Shown here: piece by piece, positions 48,847-57,824 of the stretch | Numbering within the stretch: position 1 is the stretch's first letter | Layout: every line of letters starts with the position of its first letter | Assembly: GCA_019637105.1 (NCBI GenBank) | Contig: JAHBWF010000020.1 | Coordinates: 1-64,000 of the forward strand | Reading direction: 5' to 3' | DNA: 64,000 bases | From: Labilithrix sp. | GTDB lineage: Bacteria; Myxococcota_A; Polyangia; Polyangiales; Polyangiaceae | Made by a program: the position numbers and the translations under genes | Notes under the pieces: generated by a model | What the model was told of the DNA's origin: nothing | Seen by the model: the letters and a program-made list of their open reading frames with translations, nothing else | The model's database searches: none

Positions 48847-49998
48847 TCACCATCCCATGCGCTCCTTGATGAACGCGGTCAGTCGTTCTCCCATCAGCTT
48901 GTGCGTCTTCAGGCTCGGGTGGAAGCCGCAGCCGAGGCCGTCGGCGTGGTTTTGCTCGGGGAACTCCAGAAAATCGAGGTTCGTTTCTCCGCCCTCTTTG
49001 AGCTTCGCGACGGCCACCTTCATGTATCTCCGCGCCTGCGTCAGGCTGTTTCGGCCCTCGGGGTAGACGTTGCTCAGCATCGAGCCGAGGGCGCAGACGA
49101 TGAACGCCTTCGGGTAGGCCTCGCGGACCGTCCGGACGAGCTCGAGGTAGACCCTCACGAAGCGCGCCTCGCCCGGGTCCACGTTGGCGAAGTTGTTCGT
49201 GCCGACGTTCAGGACGACCACGTCCGGCTGGTAGCGCGAGAAATCCCACCGCGGTCCGTCCGGGCGCTGCGGGAGGGACTTGTCGAAGTACTCCTTCATC
49301 TCGTGGATCGTCTTGCCCGACCACGCGATCGTCGTGTGATCGGCGCTCAGGTTGCGCGCGGCGATGGCGCCGTAGGTGGCGTACTCGTTCTGCTCGGCGT
49401 TGACGTAGCCGCACGTGGCGCTCGGGCCCTCGTTGCCGAAGCCGGTCGTGATCGAGTCGCCGACGGTCTCGATCCGCCGCGCGGGCGCGGGCGGCGGCGG
49501 CAAGAGGTGGCCGCCCTTCGGCTCGAAGCCGTAGACGACGGCCTCGCCGACCTTCGCCTCGGTGCGCCGGTGGAGCGAGACCTCGTGGACCGCGTCGGCG
49601 AGGCCGTCGGCGAGCGGGTAGACGTGCTCGCCCTTCGCCTTGTCGGTGCGGAGCACCTTCTTCGGCTCGCCGTCGAGGACGACCTGGAAGAGGTTGAACC
49701 CCTCGTCCTTGATGCGCGCCGAGACCCCGGTCCCCTTGAAGCGACCCACCACGTAGCTCCCCGACCACGAGCAGCGCATCCCGTCGCCGTCGGGGACCCA
49801 CCGCCCCACGAAGCGCGGCGCGGCCGTCTCCGCTGCGGCGTCGGCGCGCGCGGGCTGGCCGGCCTTGTCGGCCGCGGCGGCCGTCGACACGACGCCGGGC
49901 CCGGACGGCGAGTCCGCCGCCGGCGTGTCTTTGCGCGTGCAGCCGCCGGCGGCCACGAGGGCCGCGAGCGCCGTCACGCTGACGAACGATCCGCGCAT
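48847..49998 (-). CDS. SGNH/GDSL esterase lipoprotein (carbohydrate esterase family 2-like)
   Basis: 383 residues from the ATG at 49998. Signal ends ALVAAGGC, then an Ala/Asp linker. Residues about 60-165 form a jelly-roll-like N-terminal domain (RWVPDGDGMRCSWSGSYVVGRFKGTGVSARIKDEGFNLFQVVLDGE), and the SGNH domain has S182 in GDSITTGFG, N in GTNNF, and the Asp-x-x-His block near the C-terminus (HADGLGCGFHPS). That two-domain layout is the hallmark of CE2 deacetylases acting on acetylated xylan or glucomannan. A TACGAT box is 16 nt upstream of the ATG. It precedes the LysM glycoside-hydrolase-like gene by seven bases, so both are probably one operon for glycan processing. Confidence 0.88.
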   Translation of the reverse strand: MRGSFVSVTALAALVAAGGCTRKDTPAADSPSGPGVVSTAAAADKAGQPARADAAAETAAPRFVGRWVPDGDGMRCSWSGSYVVGRFKGTGVSARIKDEGFNLFQVVLDGEPKKVLRTDKAKGEHVYPLADGLADAVHEVSLHRRTEAKVGEAVVYGFEPKGGHLLPPPPAPARRIETVGDSITTGFGNEGPSATCGYVNAEQNEYATYGAIAARNLSADHTTIAWSGKTIHEMKEYFDKSLPQRPDGPRWDFSRYQPDVVVLNVGTNNFANVDPGEARFVRVYLELVRTVREAYPKAFIVCALGSMLSNVYPEGRNSLTQARRYMKVAVAKLKEGGETNLDFLEFPEQNHADGLGCGFHPSLKTHKLMGERLTAFIKERMGW

Positions 49999-50008
49999 CG
50001 CGTCGGCG

Positions 50009-50014
50009 ATCGTA
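50009..50014 (-). promoter_or_regulatory. TACGAT -10-like box, short leader
   Basis: Minus-strand TAnnnT hexamer starting 16 nt upstream of the esterase ATG at 49998; upstream of the CE2-like/GH-like gene pair. Confidence 0.35.
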
Positions 50015-50190
50015 TCGGGGTCTCCGCCTCGTGTGGAAATCGACGGCGCCGATTGTCGGTGTCGCCGAACGCGACGTCCCGCGACGCCGCGGGCCGCCCG
50101 CGCCGCTGCGGGCGGGCGCCCTCGGTCGCGAACGTCACGGCCGAGCTCGGCCTTTGCCTCGCGGCGACGCGCGGCGTGGTAGTGAGGGCC

Positions 50191-51243
50191 ATGGCCTTCG
50201 ATCCGAACGCACCCGCGCAGCCGGGCTCGGGCATCTTCGGGCTCCCTCACTCGGCCGAGGAGGCGCTCGTCGTCCTCGTGCCCGTCCCGTGGGAGGCGAC
50301 GACCTCGTACGGCGGCGGCGCGGCCGAGGGGCCGCGGGCGATCCTCGACGCGAGCCGGCAGGTCGACCTCTTCGACCTGGACGTCGACCGCCCGTACCAG
50401 CACGGCATCCACATGCTCCCGATCCCGGACGACGTCGCCGCGTGGAACGAGGCCGGCAAGGCGGCCGCCGCGAAGGTCATCGAGGCGGGCGGCGCCGGCG
50501 AGGACCCGGCGCTCCTCGAGGCGCTCGCCGAGGTGAACGCCCTGTCCGAGAAGGTGAACGAGCGCGTCGAGCGCGAGGTCCTCCGCCTCCTCGCCGCGAA
50601 GAAGATCGTCGGCGTCGTCGGCGGCGATCACTCCGTGCCCTACGGCGCGCTCCGCGCCACGGCGAAGCACCTCGAGCGCTCGTTCGGCGTCCTCCACTTC
50701 GACGCGCACTCCGACACGCGGCAGGCCTACGAGGGCTTCGCGCACTCGCACGCGTCGATCATGCACAACGTGCTCGAGGGGATCCCCGAGGTGGAGCGGC
50801 TCGTCCAGGTCGGCATCCGCGACGTCTGCGAGGCCGAGGTCGACTACTGCGCGTCGCAGGGCGAGCGCGCCGTCGTCTTCTACGACCGCGCGATCTCCCG
50901 GCGGAAGATGGAGGGCGAGCCGTTCGCGAAGATCGCCCGCGAGATCGCGGCGGCGCTCCCGAGCCAGGTCTGGGTCTCGTTCGACATCGACGGCCTCGAT
51001 CCGCGGTACTGCCCGCACACCGGCACGCCGGTGCCCGGCGGCCTCGAGCTGGTCGAGGCCGTCGCCGTCCTCCGCGAGGTCGTCCGCGCGGGCAAGACGA
51101 TCGTAGGCTTCGACCTGAACGAGGTCGCGCCGGACCTCGCGGACGAGGACGACGAGTGGGACGGCAACGTCGGGGCGCGCCTGCTCTACAAGCTCGTCGG
51201 CTTCACGCTCGCGAGCCGGGGCCGCGCGAAGCTCGCCGACTGA
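50191..51243 (+). CDS. Agmatinase/arginase-family ureohydrolase
   Basis: 350 residues. Binuclear Mn ligands are all present: H147 (GGDHS), D171, H173 and D175 (FDAHSD), D265 and D267 (SFDIDGLDP). Family enzymes hydrolyse guanidino compounds: agmatine to putrescine and urea, arginine, or formimidoylglutamate. The sequence is longer than typical agmatinase (about 300) by an N-terminal arm and an acidic insert near residue 95-110 (EAGGAGEDPALLEALAEVN). Substrate is uncertain. ATG 50191 chosen because residues from there match the family start; converges on htpG with 22 bp between stops. Confidence 0.85.
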   Translation: MAFDPNAPAQPGSGIFGLPHSAEEALVVLVPVPWEATTSYGGGAAEGPRAILDASRQVDLFDLDVDRPYQHGIHMLPIPDDVAAWNEAGKAAAAKVIEAGGAGEDPALLEALAEVNALSEKVNERVEREVLRLLAAKKIVGVVGGDHSVPYGALRATAKHLERSFGVLHFDAHSDTRQAYEGFAHSHASIMHNVLEGIPEVERLVQVGIRDVCEAEVDYCASQGERAVVFYDRAISRRKMEGEPFAKIAREIAAALPSQVWVSFDIDGLDPRYCPHTGTPVPGGLELVEAVAVLREVVRAGKTIVGFDLNEVAPDLADEDDEWDGNVGARLLYKLVGFTLASRGRAKLAD

Positions 51244-51265
51244 AGAGCCGTCCGCGCCGGGGCGC

Positions 51266-53167
51266 TCAGGACACGGCCTGGACGAGGAGCGCCGTCATCC
51301 GCTTCGCGAAGCCGTTCGGGTCCTCGACCGGGCTGCCCTCGGAGATGAGCGACTGCTCGTAGAGGAGCGTGACCCAGTCGGCGAGCTTCGGATCGGCGGC
51401 GTCCTTCGCGGCGAGCGTGGCCAGCGCCTTCACCGCCGGGTGCGTCGGGTTCAGCTCCAGGTTCCGCTGGCCCTTCGGCACCTCCTTGCCGGAGCGCGCG
51501 AGCAGCTTCTCGAGGTGGGCGGGCATCGCCGCCCCGGCGAGGACGAGGCACGCCGGCGACTCGCGGAGGCGGCTCGAGACGGCGACGTCGCGCACCTTGC
51601 CGTCGAGGACCTTCTTCGCGGCGGCGACGAGCGGCTCGAGCTCCTTCGCGGCCTCCTTGGTCTTGTCCTCCTCGTCCTCCGGCAGCTTCACCTCGGCGCG
51701 CATCGCGTTGACGAGCTTCTTGCCGCCGTGCTCGCCGATGCCCTCGGCCGCCCAGGTGTCGACGGCGTCGGTCATCAGCAGGACCTCGAAGCCGCGCGCC
51801 CGCAGCGCCTCGAGGTGAGGCGAGCCCGAGAGCGCCTCGCGCGACTCGCCGGTGACGTAGTAGATGGCCTCCTGGCCCTCCTTCATGCGGCCGACGTACT
51901 CGTCGAGCGACACGAGCGCGTCGCTCGCTCCCTCGGCGGGCGCGTACGTGCTCGGCCACCGCGAGAGCTTCGCGATCCGCTCCTTCCACTCCGGATCGAC
52001 CGCCAGGCCCTCCTTGAGGATCCGGCCGAACGCCGACCAGACCGCCTTGTAGTCCTCGGGCTTGTCGGCCGCGAGCTCGTCGAGCAGGTCGAGCGCGCGC
52101 TTGGTCACCTGCTTCTTGATCGTCCGGAGCGCCGCCGACTCCTGGAGCAGCTCGCGCGAGACGTTGAGCGGGAGATCGTCGGAGTCGACGAGGCCGCGCA
52201 CGAAGCGGAGCCACTGCGGAAGGATCGCCTCGCAGTCCTCCATGACGAGGACGCGCTTCACGAAGAGGCGGACGCCGCGCTGCTTTCGCGGATCGTCGAG
52301 GTCGAACGGCGGGTTCTTCGGGATCCAGAAGAGGCCGACGAACTCCTGCGTGCCCTCGACCCGGAAGTGCGTCCGCGCGACCGGCGGCTCCCAGTCGTGC
52401 GTGAGGTGCTTGTAGAGCTCCTCGTACTGCTCGTCGGTGATCTCGTTCTTCGGCCGCTGCCACAGAGCGCGCCCGCGGTTGATCGTCTCGCGCTTCGGCG
52501 CGGCGGCCTCGCCGTCGCCCTTGTCGCCGTCGTCCTTCTTCTCGCGCGCCTCGAGCTCGATGGGGTACGCGACGTAGTCGGAGTAGCGGCGCACGAGGTC
52601 GCGCAGGCGCCACGGCTCGAGCAGCTCGGCGTGCTCGTCCTTGAGGAAGAGGCGGATCTCCGTGCCGCGCGCGGCGCGCTCGGCGGGCTCGACCTCGAAG
52701 GTGTCGCGGCCGCTCGACGTCCACCTCCAGGCCGCGCCGGAGCCGGCGGCGCGCGAGACGACCTCGACGCGGTCCGCGACGAGGTAGGCGCTGTAGAAGC
52801 CGACGCCGAACTGGCCGATGAGCGACACGTCCTTCTTGGCGCCGGCCTCGAGCTTCTCGATGAACGCCGCCGAGCCCGACTTGGCGACGGTGCCGAGGTT
52901 CTCCACGAGCTCGGCCTCGGTCATGCCGATGCCGGTGTCCTCGATCACGAGCGCCTTGGCGTCGGGCTCGACGCGGAGCCGGATGACGAGCTCGGGCTCA
53001 CCCTCGAGGAGCGCCGGCTCGGTCAGCGCGCGGAACCGGAGCTTGTCGAGCGCGTCGGACGCGTTCGACACGAGCTCGCGGAGGAAGATCTCCTTGTTGG
53101 AGTAGAGCGAGTTGATGACGAGGGACAGGACGCGGCCGACCTCGGCCTGAAAGGCATGCGTACCCAT
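51266..53167 (-). CDS. htpG: Molecular chaperone HtpG (bacterial Hsp90)
   Basis: 633 residues with the GHKL ATPase signature: [47 protein letters not shown] and, in the middle domain, [13 protein letters not shown]. It is the cytosolic dimeric Hsp90 that remodels client proteins. The ATG at 53167 ([17 protein letters not shown]) has GGAGAAG five bases upstream; an in-frame ATG at 53197 would add ten unrelated residues. A charged loop replaces part of the N/M linker ([20 protein letters not shown]). No neighbouring heat-shock gene is present. Confidence 0.95.
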
Positions 53168-53284
53168 TCGGCTTCTCCGTGCCGCGGTCATAACCATCGA
53201 GCCGGGCCTTGAGAAGCCCGTTTCTGTCGCGCGGCGCGCGCGGCGGAGGACGGTGGGGCCGGCGGCGCGCGCCCGCCCCGCGCG

Positions 53285-53680
53285 TCACCGCTTGTAGGTC
53301 GCGTACGCGGTGAAGACGAGCGTACGGGCGCAGGGGGCCGTGCCCGTCTGGCCGTTGCACGGGTCGTCGCCCTCGTACTTGGTGCTCTTCTGCTCGAGGC
53401 CGCGGAGCACGGCGCGCGTGATGTCGTGCCCGCCGTCGCGGCAGGAGCTCTCGCCGCAGGGGATGAGGAAGAGCGCGGGCGCGTGCTCGACGACGACGCG
53501 TCGAATGTGCGAGGCCTCCGCGATGCCGACGTCGCCGCGGCGCTCGCTCACCTCCAGGCGCAGCGACTCGAGGTCAGGTATGGCCGCGGCGAGACGAGGG
53601 GCCTCGTCTTCGCGTCGGCGCCGCTCGGAGGTCCGCTCGGCGGCCGCGCGGCCGCGTCGGAAGTTCAAGATTGCCCCCAC
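53285..53680 (-). CDS. Small conserved hypothetical protein
   Basis: 131 residues from GTG 53680 (VGAILNFRRGRAAAERTSERRRREDE), 13 nt after a TACGAC element; the frame continues to 53782 without coding features. An Arg-rich helix is followed by a domain with a cysteine pattern CGESSCRDGGHDITRAVLRGL and CNGQTGTAPCARTLVFTAYATYKR. The four Cys and one His could hold a zinc ion. I have the impression that proteins beginning G-A-I-x-N-F-R-R are recurrent in Myxococcota, but I cannot name the family, nor a function. No signal peptide. Confidence 0.6.
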   Translation of the reverse strand: MGAILNFRRGRAAAERTSERRRREDEAPRLAAAIPDLESLRLEVSERRGDVGIAEASHIRRVVVEHAPALFLIPCGESSCRDGGHDITRAVLRGLEQKSTKYEGDDPCNGQTGTAPCARTLVFTAYATYKR

Positions 53681-53897
53681 TCGAGACGTCGTACCACTCG
53701 CGCTCCTGCCTTTCGGTACTGCACTTGCACTTACGTGCACTTGGGAATCGATGCCTAGCGTAGCCGTCCTGCGCAAAGTCACAAGCGCGACGGCTCGGCT
53801 CGACGCGGCGACCGTCCGACTGCGGTAGACTCACGCATCTCTCCAAGCCTCGTCCTTCTTCTCAGCTCGGCGCGTCGACGCGGCGCGCAGCCCGAGG

Positions 53898-55928
53898 ATG
53901 CACGTGAACAACCCGCTCTCGACCATCACCGTCCCCGTTCCGTTCCATGACGTCCGCGCCGAGCACGTCGCGCCGGCGATCGAAGCGCTCATCGCCCGAT
54001 CGCAGGCCAGGCTCGACGCGATCGGTGCGGCACCGCGCACCTACGAGGCGACGCTCGGGGCGCTCGACCTCGCGACGAGCGAGCTCGACTTCGCGATGGG
54101 CGTGGCGGGGCACCTCGAGGCGATCGACGGGACGCCGGAGATGCGCGCCGCCTACAGCGAGGTCCTGCCGAAGGTGAGCGCCTTCGGGAGCAAGATCATG
54201 CTGTCCGAGCCGCTCTACCGCGCGCTCTGCGAGCTCTCGGCGACGGACGCCGCGAAGCGGCTCGACGGGGCGCGCGCGCGCTTCCTCGCCAAGACGCTGG
54301 CGGACTTCCGCCGCAACGGCGCGGAGCTCGACGAGGAGGGCAAGGCGCGGCTCGCGGAGATCGACGTCGCCCTCAGCGAGCGCACGCTGAAGTTCGCCCA
54401 GAACGTCGTCGACGCGACCGCGGCGTTCGAGCTCGTCGTCGACGACGTCGCGCGGCTCGCCGGCCTCCCCGAGGGCGCGCTCTCGGCCGCGAAGAAGAGC
54501 GCCGAGGAGAAGGGGAAGCAGGGCTTTCGCCTCACGCTCCAGGCGCCGTCGTACGGCCCGGTCATGACGTTCGCGGAGGACCGCGCGCTCCGCGAGACGA
54601 TGTACCGCGCCAACGTCACGCGCGCGTCGAGCGGCGAGTGGGACAACCGACCGATCATCCGCGACGTCCTCGCGCTGCGGAGAGAGAAGGCCAACCTCCT
54701 CGGCTTCGCGCACTTCGCGGATCTCGCGACCGACGACCGGATGGCGAGGTCGGGCAAGGCGGCGCTCGACTTCGTCACGATGCTGAAGGGCAAGCTCGAG
54801 GCGGCCTTCGCGCGGGAGAACGAGGAGCTGGCGCGGTTCGCGCGCGACAACGGCCAGGCCGAGCCGCTCGAGCCGTGGGACGTCGCCTTCTGGGCGGAGA
54901 AGCAGCGGCGCGCGCTCTACTCGTTCGACGAGGAGACCCTCCGCCCCTACCACCCCCTCGACCGGCTCCTGCGCGGCCTGTTCGAGGTCGCGACGAGCCT
55001 CTACGGCGTCAGGATCGAGCGCGACACGAGCGCGCCGGTCTGGCACGAGGACGCGACCGCGTGGAGCGTCCACGACGAGTCGGGCAAGCGCCTCGGATGC
55101 TTTTACCTCGATCTGTTCCCGCGCGAGACGAAGCGTGACGGAGCGTGGATGGGCGGCGTCGTCGATCGCCTCCCCGGCACCGCCGAGGAGCGCGAGAACG
55201 TCGCGGTCATCGTCGCGAACGTCACGCCGCCGCAGGGCCCGGGCCAGCCGGCGCTGCTCAACCACCGCGAGGTGGAGACGCTCTTCCACGAGTTCGGGCA
55301 CATGATGCATCACCTCCTGTCGGAGGTGCCGATCCGCTCGATGGCCGGTACGCGCGTCGTCTCCGACTTCGTCGAGCTGCCGTCGATGATCATGGAGAAC
55401 TGGACGTGGGAGCGCGACGCGCTCGACCGCTTCGCGCGTCACGTCGACACCGGCGAGCCGATCCCGGCCGAGGTCAAGGACCGCATGCTGCGCGCGCGGA
55501 CGTACCGCGCGGCGAACGCGCTGATGCGGCAGCTCGGCTTCTCCACCGTCGATCTCTTGCTCCACACCGACTACGACGAGGCGAAGGACGGCGACGTGAT
55601 GACCTTCGCGCGCGACGTCTTCGCGAAGTTCTCGCCGACCCCGCTGCCCGCGGACTACGCCATGCTCGCGGCGTTCTCGCACCTGTTCGGCTCCGCTTAC
55701 GGCTACGCCGCGGGGTACTACTCGTACCAGTGGTCCGAGGTGCTGGAGGCGGACGCGTTCGGGCGCTTCCGCGAGGCGGGCATCCTCAGCCGCGCGGTCG
55801 GCGACGCGTTCCGGTCGACGATCCTCGCGCGCGGAGACACGGAGGACCCTGCGGTCCTCTACCGCGCCTTCCTCGGCCGCGATCCCGACGTCGCCGCGCT
55901 GCTCACGCGCCTCGGCGTGGCCGCCTGA
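53898..55928 (+). CDS. M3-family oligopeptidase (PrlC/OpdA-like)
   Basis: 676 residues. The thermolysin-type zinc motif is H464-E-F-G-H468 in TLFHEFGHMMHHLL, with the third ligand Glu further on (ELPSMIMENWTWE). It cleaves short peptides, including signal-peptide fragments, in the cytoplasm. The family's N-terminal helical arm is present, and the C-terminus contains YSYQWSEVLEADAFGRF, conserved in PrlC. No signal peptide. The start ATG at 53898 is 72 nt downstream of a TAGACT element (53826). Its stop is 12 bp before that of the convergent small acidic protein. Confidence 0.93.
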   Translation: MHVNNPLSTITVPVPFHDVRAEHVAPAIEALIARSQARLDAIGAAPRTYEATLGALDLATSELDFAMGVAGHLEAIDGTPEMRAAYSEVLPKVSAFGSKIMLSEPLYRALCELSATDAAKRLDGARARFLAKTLADFRRNGAELDEEGKARLAEIDVALSERTLKFAQNVVDATAAFELVVDDVARLAGLPEGALSAAKKSAEEKGKQGFRLTLQAPSYGPVMTFAEDRALRETMYRANVTRASSGEWDNRPIIRDVLALRREKANLLGFAHFADLATDDRMARSGKAALDFVTMLKGKLEAAFARENEELARFARDNGQAEPLEPWDVAFWAEKQRRALYSFDEETLRPYHPLDRLLRGLFEVATSLYGVRIERDTSAPVWHEDATAWSVHDESGKRLGCFYLDLFPRETKRDGAWMGGVVDRLPGTAEERENVAVIVANVTPPQGPGQPALLNHREVETLFHEFGHMMHHLLSEVPIRSMAGTRVVSDFVELPSMIMENWTWERDALDRFARHVDTGEPIPAEVKDRMLRARTYRAANALMRQLGFSTVDLLLHTDYDEAKDGDVMTFARDVFAKFSPTPLPADYAMLAAFSHLFGSAYGYAAGYYSYQWSEVLEADAFGRFREAGILSRAVGDAFRSTILARGDTEDPAVLYRAFLGRDPDVAALLTRLGVAA

Positions 55929-55940
55929 TCGTCGCCGCGC

Positions 55941-56246
55941 TCACGTGCGCTCGCGCAGGAGCTTCATCCGGTGGATCGACTGCGTGATGCCCTCGACGAG
56001 CATCGTGGCGTCCTTCTTCTCGAGGTACGTCTCCCAGGCTTCCTCGATGAGCTCCTGCGACTCGCGGTAGCCGTCGAGGAGCTCCATCAGCTCGTCGTCG
56101 GCGAGCGCCCGTTTGGTCGTGACGAGGAACCAGACGTTGAACTCCTTGTCGGCCTTCAGCCACTCGCCGATCGAGGCGCGGAGCTCCGCGCTGACGGGAT
56201 GGTCGGCGAGCTCGCTCTGGATCTTCTCGGCGAACGACTGTGTCAA
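55941..56246 (-). CDS. Small acidic helical protein, hypothetical
   Basis: 101 residues. A TTG start at 56246 is indicated by GGAGG six bases upstream. The protein is predicted almost entirely helical (SFAEKIQSELADHPVSAELRASIGEWLKADKEFNVWFLVTTKRALADDELMELLDGYRESQELIEEAWETYLEKK), acidic, with one Trp-Phe-rich stretch. I do not recognise a family. Located between an oligopeptidase and an XRE-cupin regulator; on the same strand as the latter, 51 bp downstream of it, so possibly co-transcribed. Confidence 0.65.
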   Translation of the reverse strand: MTQSFAEKIQSELADHPVSAELRASIGEWLKADKEFNVWFLVTTKRALADDELMELLDGYRESQELIEEAWETYLEKKDATMLVEGITQSIHRMKLLRERT

Positions 56247-56297
56247 ACGAGACCTCCGGTCTTCACGCCCCCATGAAACACGGGCTCCTCGCGCGGC

Positions 56298-57017
56298 TCA
56301 CTCCGCCTGCTCGGCGTACGTCATCACGAGATACATGACGCAGTCCTTCCCGCCAACGTTGACGTACGAGTGCGGGACGTCGGCCTCGAAGACGACGGCG
56401 TCGCCGGCCTCGAGCCGGTGCGTCTCCGGCCGCCCGCGCGCGGTCCCGCGGGCGTCGACGACGAGCTCGAGCTGACCCTCCACGACGACGAGGTTCTCGA
56501 CGGTGCCCGGGGCGTGGGCGTCGGCCGCCTCCGTCGCCCGCGCGGCGAGGCGGAGCTCGTAGAACTCGGCCCGGCGCGGGCCGTCGAAGGGGAACAGCGC
56601 GCGCGAGCTGAACGCCCCGCCGTGGCTCGTCAGGACCTTCGCGTTCTCCTTGCGGAGGACCGTGGTGCCCCCGGCCTCGCGCGTCGCCGTGATGAGCGTC
56701 GCGAACGTGACGTCGAGCGCCCGCGCGATCTTCCAGAGGACGTTGATGGTCGGGGCGCTCTGGCCGAGCTCGATCTGCCCCAGCATGGCTCGGCTCACGC
56801 CCGATCGCTGCGACAGCTTCTCGAGCGAGAGGCCGCGCCGCATCCGCATGCGCCGCAGGTTCGCGCCGACGACCGGCGCGAGGTCGGAGCTCTCGGCCTC
56901 CGCCGGCGGGTACGCCCAGCCCTCGTCGGCCGACGTCGTCGGTTCGGCGCCCGCGCCGCGACGGTCCTCCGCCGGCGCGCCCTTCTTCCTGGGGCTGCTC
57001 TCTCGAACCGATTTCAC
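56298..57017 (-). CDS. XRE-family regulator with cupin domain
   Basis: 239 residues. After a basic/acidic leader of about 45 residues comes a helix-turn-helix (LRRMRMRRGLSLEKLSQRSGVSRAMLGQIELGQSAPTINVLWKIARALDVTFATLI), then a C-terminal cupin barrel (about 160-235: GTVENLVVVEGQLELVVDARGTARGRPETHRLEAGDAVVFEADVPHSYVNVGG). PuuR/SutR-like members of this group are small-molecule-sensing repressors. GTG start at 57017. A good promoter with an inverted repeat between its boxes lies upstream (57063-57091), consistent with autoregulation. The leader is longer than in PuuR. Confidence 0.9.
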   Translation of the reverse strand: MKSVRESSPRKKGAPAEDRRGAGAEPTTSADEGWAYPPAEAESSDLAPVVGANLRRMRMRRGLSLEKLSQRSGVSRAMLGQIELGQSAPTINVLWKIARALDVTFATLITATREAGGTTVLRKENAKVLTSHGGAFSSRALFPFDGPRRAEFYELRLAARATEAADAHAPGTVENLVVVEGQLELVVDARGTARGRPETHRLEAGDAVVFEADVPHSYVNVGGKDCVMYLVMTYAEQAE

Positions 57018-57062
57018 GAGCCGAGCTCGAGCGTCATCCGACGATCGACGTCCTCCTCCGCC

Positions 57063-57091
57063 AGGATCCGCTTTAGCGGAACCTCTGTCAA
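57063..57091 (-). promoter_or_regulatory. Promoter with operator-like inverted repeat for XRE-cupin gene
   Basis: Minus strand: perfect -35 TTGACA (57086-57091), 17 bp, then GATCCT (57063-57068) as a weak -10. Inside the spacer lies TCCGCT-AA-AGCGGA; with one mismatch the arms extend to nine bases (57064-57083). An HTH dimer sitting here would block RNA polymerase. It is 46 bp upstream of the GTG at 57017. Confidence 0.6.
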
Positions 57092-57165
57092 GGTAGACGA
57101 AGATCTGCTTTCACGGACGGCGCGGGCGGAGCGACGCCTGGCGCCCTCGGCCCGCGCGAGGCGCG

Positions 57166-57735
57166 CTACTTCATGCAGCGCTGCCACGCGGACGTCGAGC
57201 CCGCGGACATCGCACACGTGTATTGTGCACGCGTGGCCGTGCAGGGCGCCTCGCCGTGCTTCTCGCGCGCCATCTGCTTGGCCTGCTCGATGATCTCCGG
57301 CGGCACGTCCTTGAGCTGCGGGTTCTTCTCGATCTCGAGCTCGAGGTACTTGTCCATCACGCGGTCGCACTCGGCCTTCGAGACGACGCCCTTGCCTCCG
57401 CCGGCCTCCTTGCCGCCGGCCGCGGGCTTCGATCCCGTCTTGCCGCCTCCGCCTCCGCCTCCGTCGCCGCCCGCCTCGGGGGCAGGGGCGTCGCCGACCT
57501 TCGTCGTGTACGGCTCGGTGGGGTCGGCGCGCGAGCCGTCGCCCGGCGCGGTCGTGTCGTTCGGGTCCTCCTCGCCGTGGAGCCGGGCGTCCGACAGCGA
57601 GTTGGCGGGGACGCCCTCGTCCTTCTCCGCCGTCTTCGGCGGGGGCTGCGAGCCGCCGCACGCGACGACGGCGCAGGAGAGCAGGGCGGTCAGGACGATC
57701 GCCGGGAGAGCGGGACAAGCGACGGCGCGACGCAC
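57166..57735 (-). CDS. Hypothetical lipoprotein
   Basis: 189 residues from GTG 57735, which lies 12 nt after TACGCT. Signal ends LSCAVVAC. After an acidic/Gly-rich linker (residues 28-110, with an eight-Gly run) comes a short helical domain (ECDRVMDKYLELEIEKNPQLKDVPPEIIEQAKQMAREKHGEAPCTATRAQYTCAMSAGSTSAWQRCMK) containing four Cys. The pattern Cys-x-x-x-x-x-Lys-Tyr and the closing QRCMK are reminiscent of short domains found at the end of other lipoproteins of this phylum. Function unknown; exported. Confidence 0.7.
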   Translation of the reverse strand: MRRAVACPALPAIVLTALLSCAVVACGGSQPPPKTAEKDEGVPANSLSDARLHGEEDPNDTTAPGDGSRADPTEPYTTKVGDAPAPEAGGDGGGGGGGKTGSKPAAGGKEAGGGKGVVSKAECDRVMDKYLELEIEKNPQLKDVPPEIIEQAKQMAREKHGEAPCTATRAQYTCAMSAGSTSAWQRCMK

Positions 57736-57741
57736 GCACGA

Positions 57742-57747
57742 AGCGTA
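57742..57747 (-). promoter_or_regulatory. TACGCT -10-like box, leaderless-type spacing
   Basis: Minus-strand TAnnnT hexamer starting 12 nt upstream of the GTG at 57735. Confidence 0.35.
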
Positions 57748-57824
57748 AGCGAAGCGCCGGCGCGTTGCCAGCCGCCTCGTGGGGCGGGTACGGTGCCCGG
57801 TCTCGTCCTCGCCGTACCGCGCGC

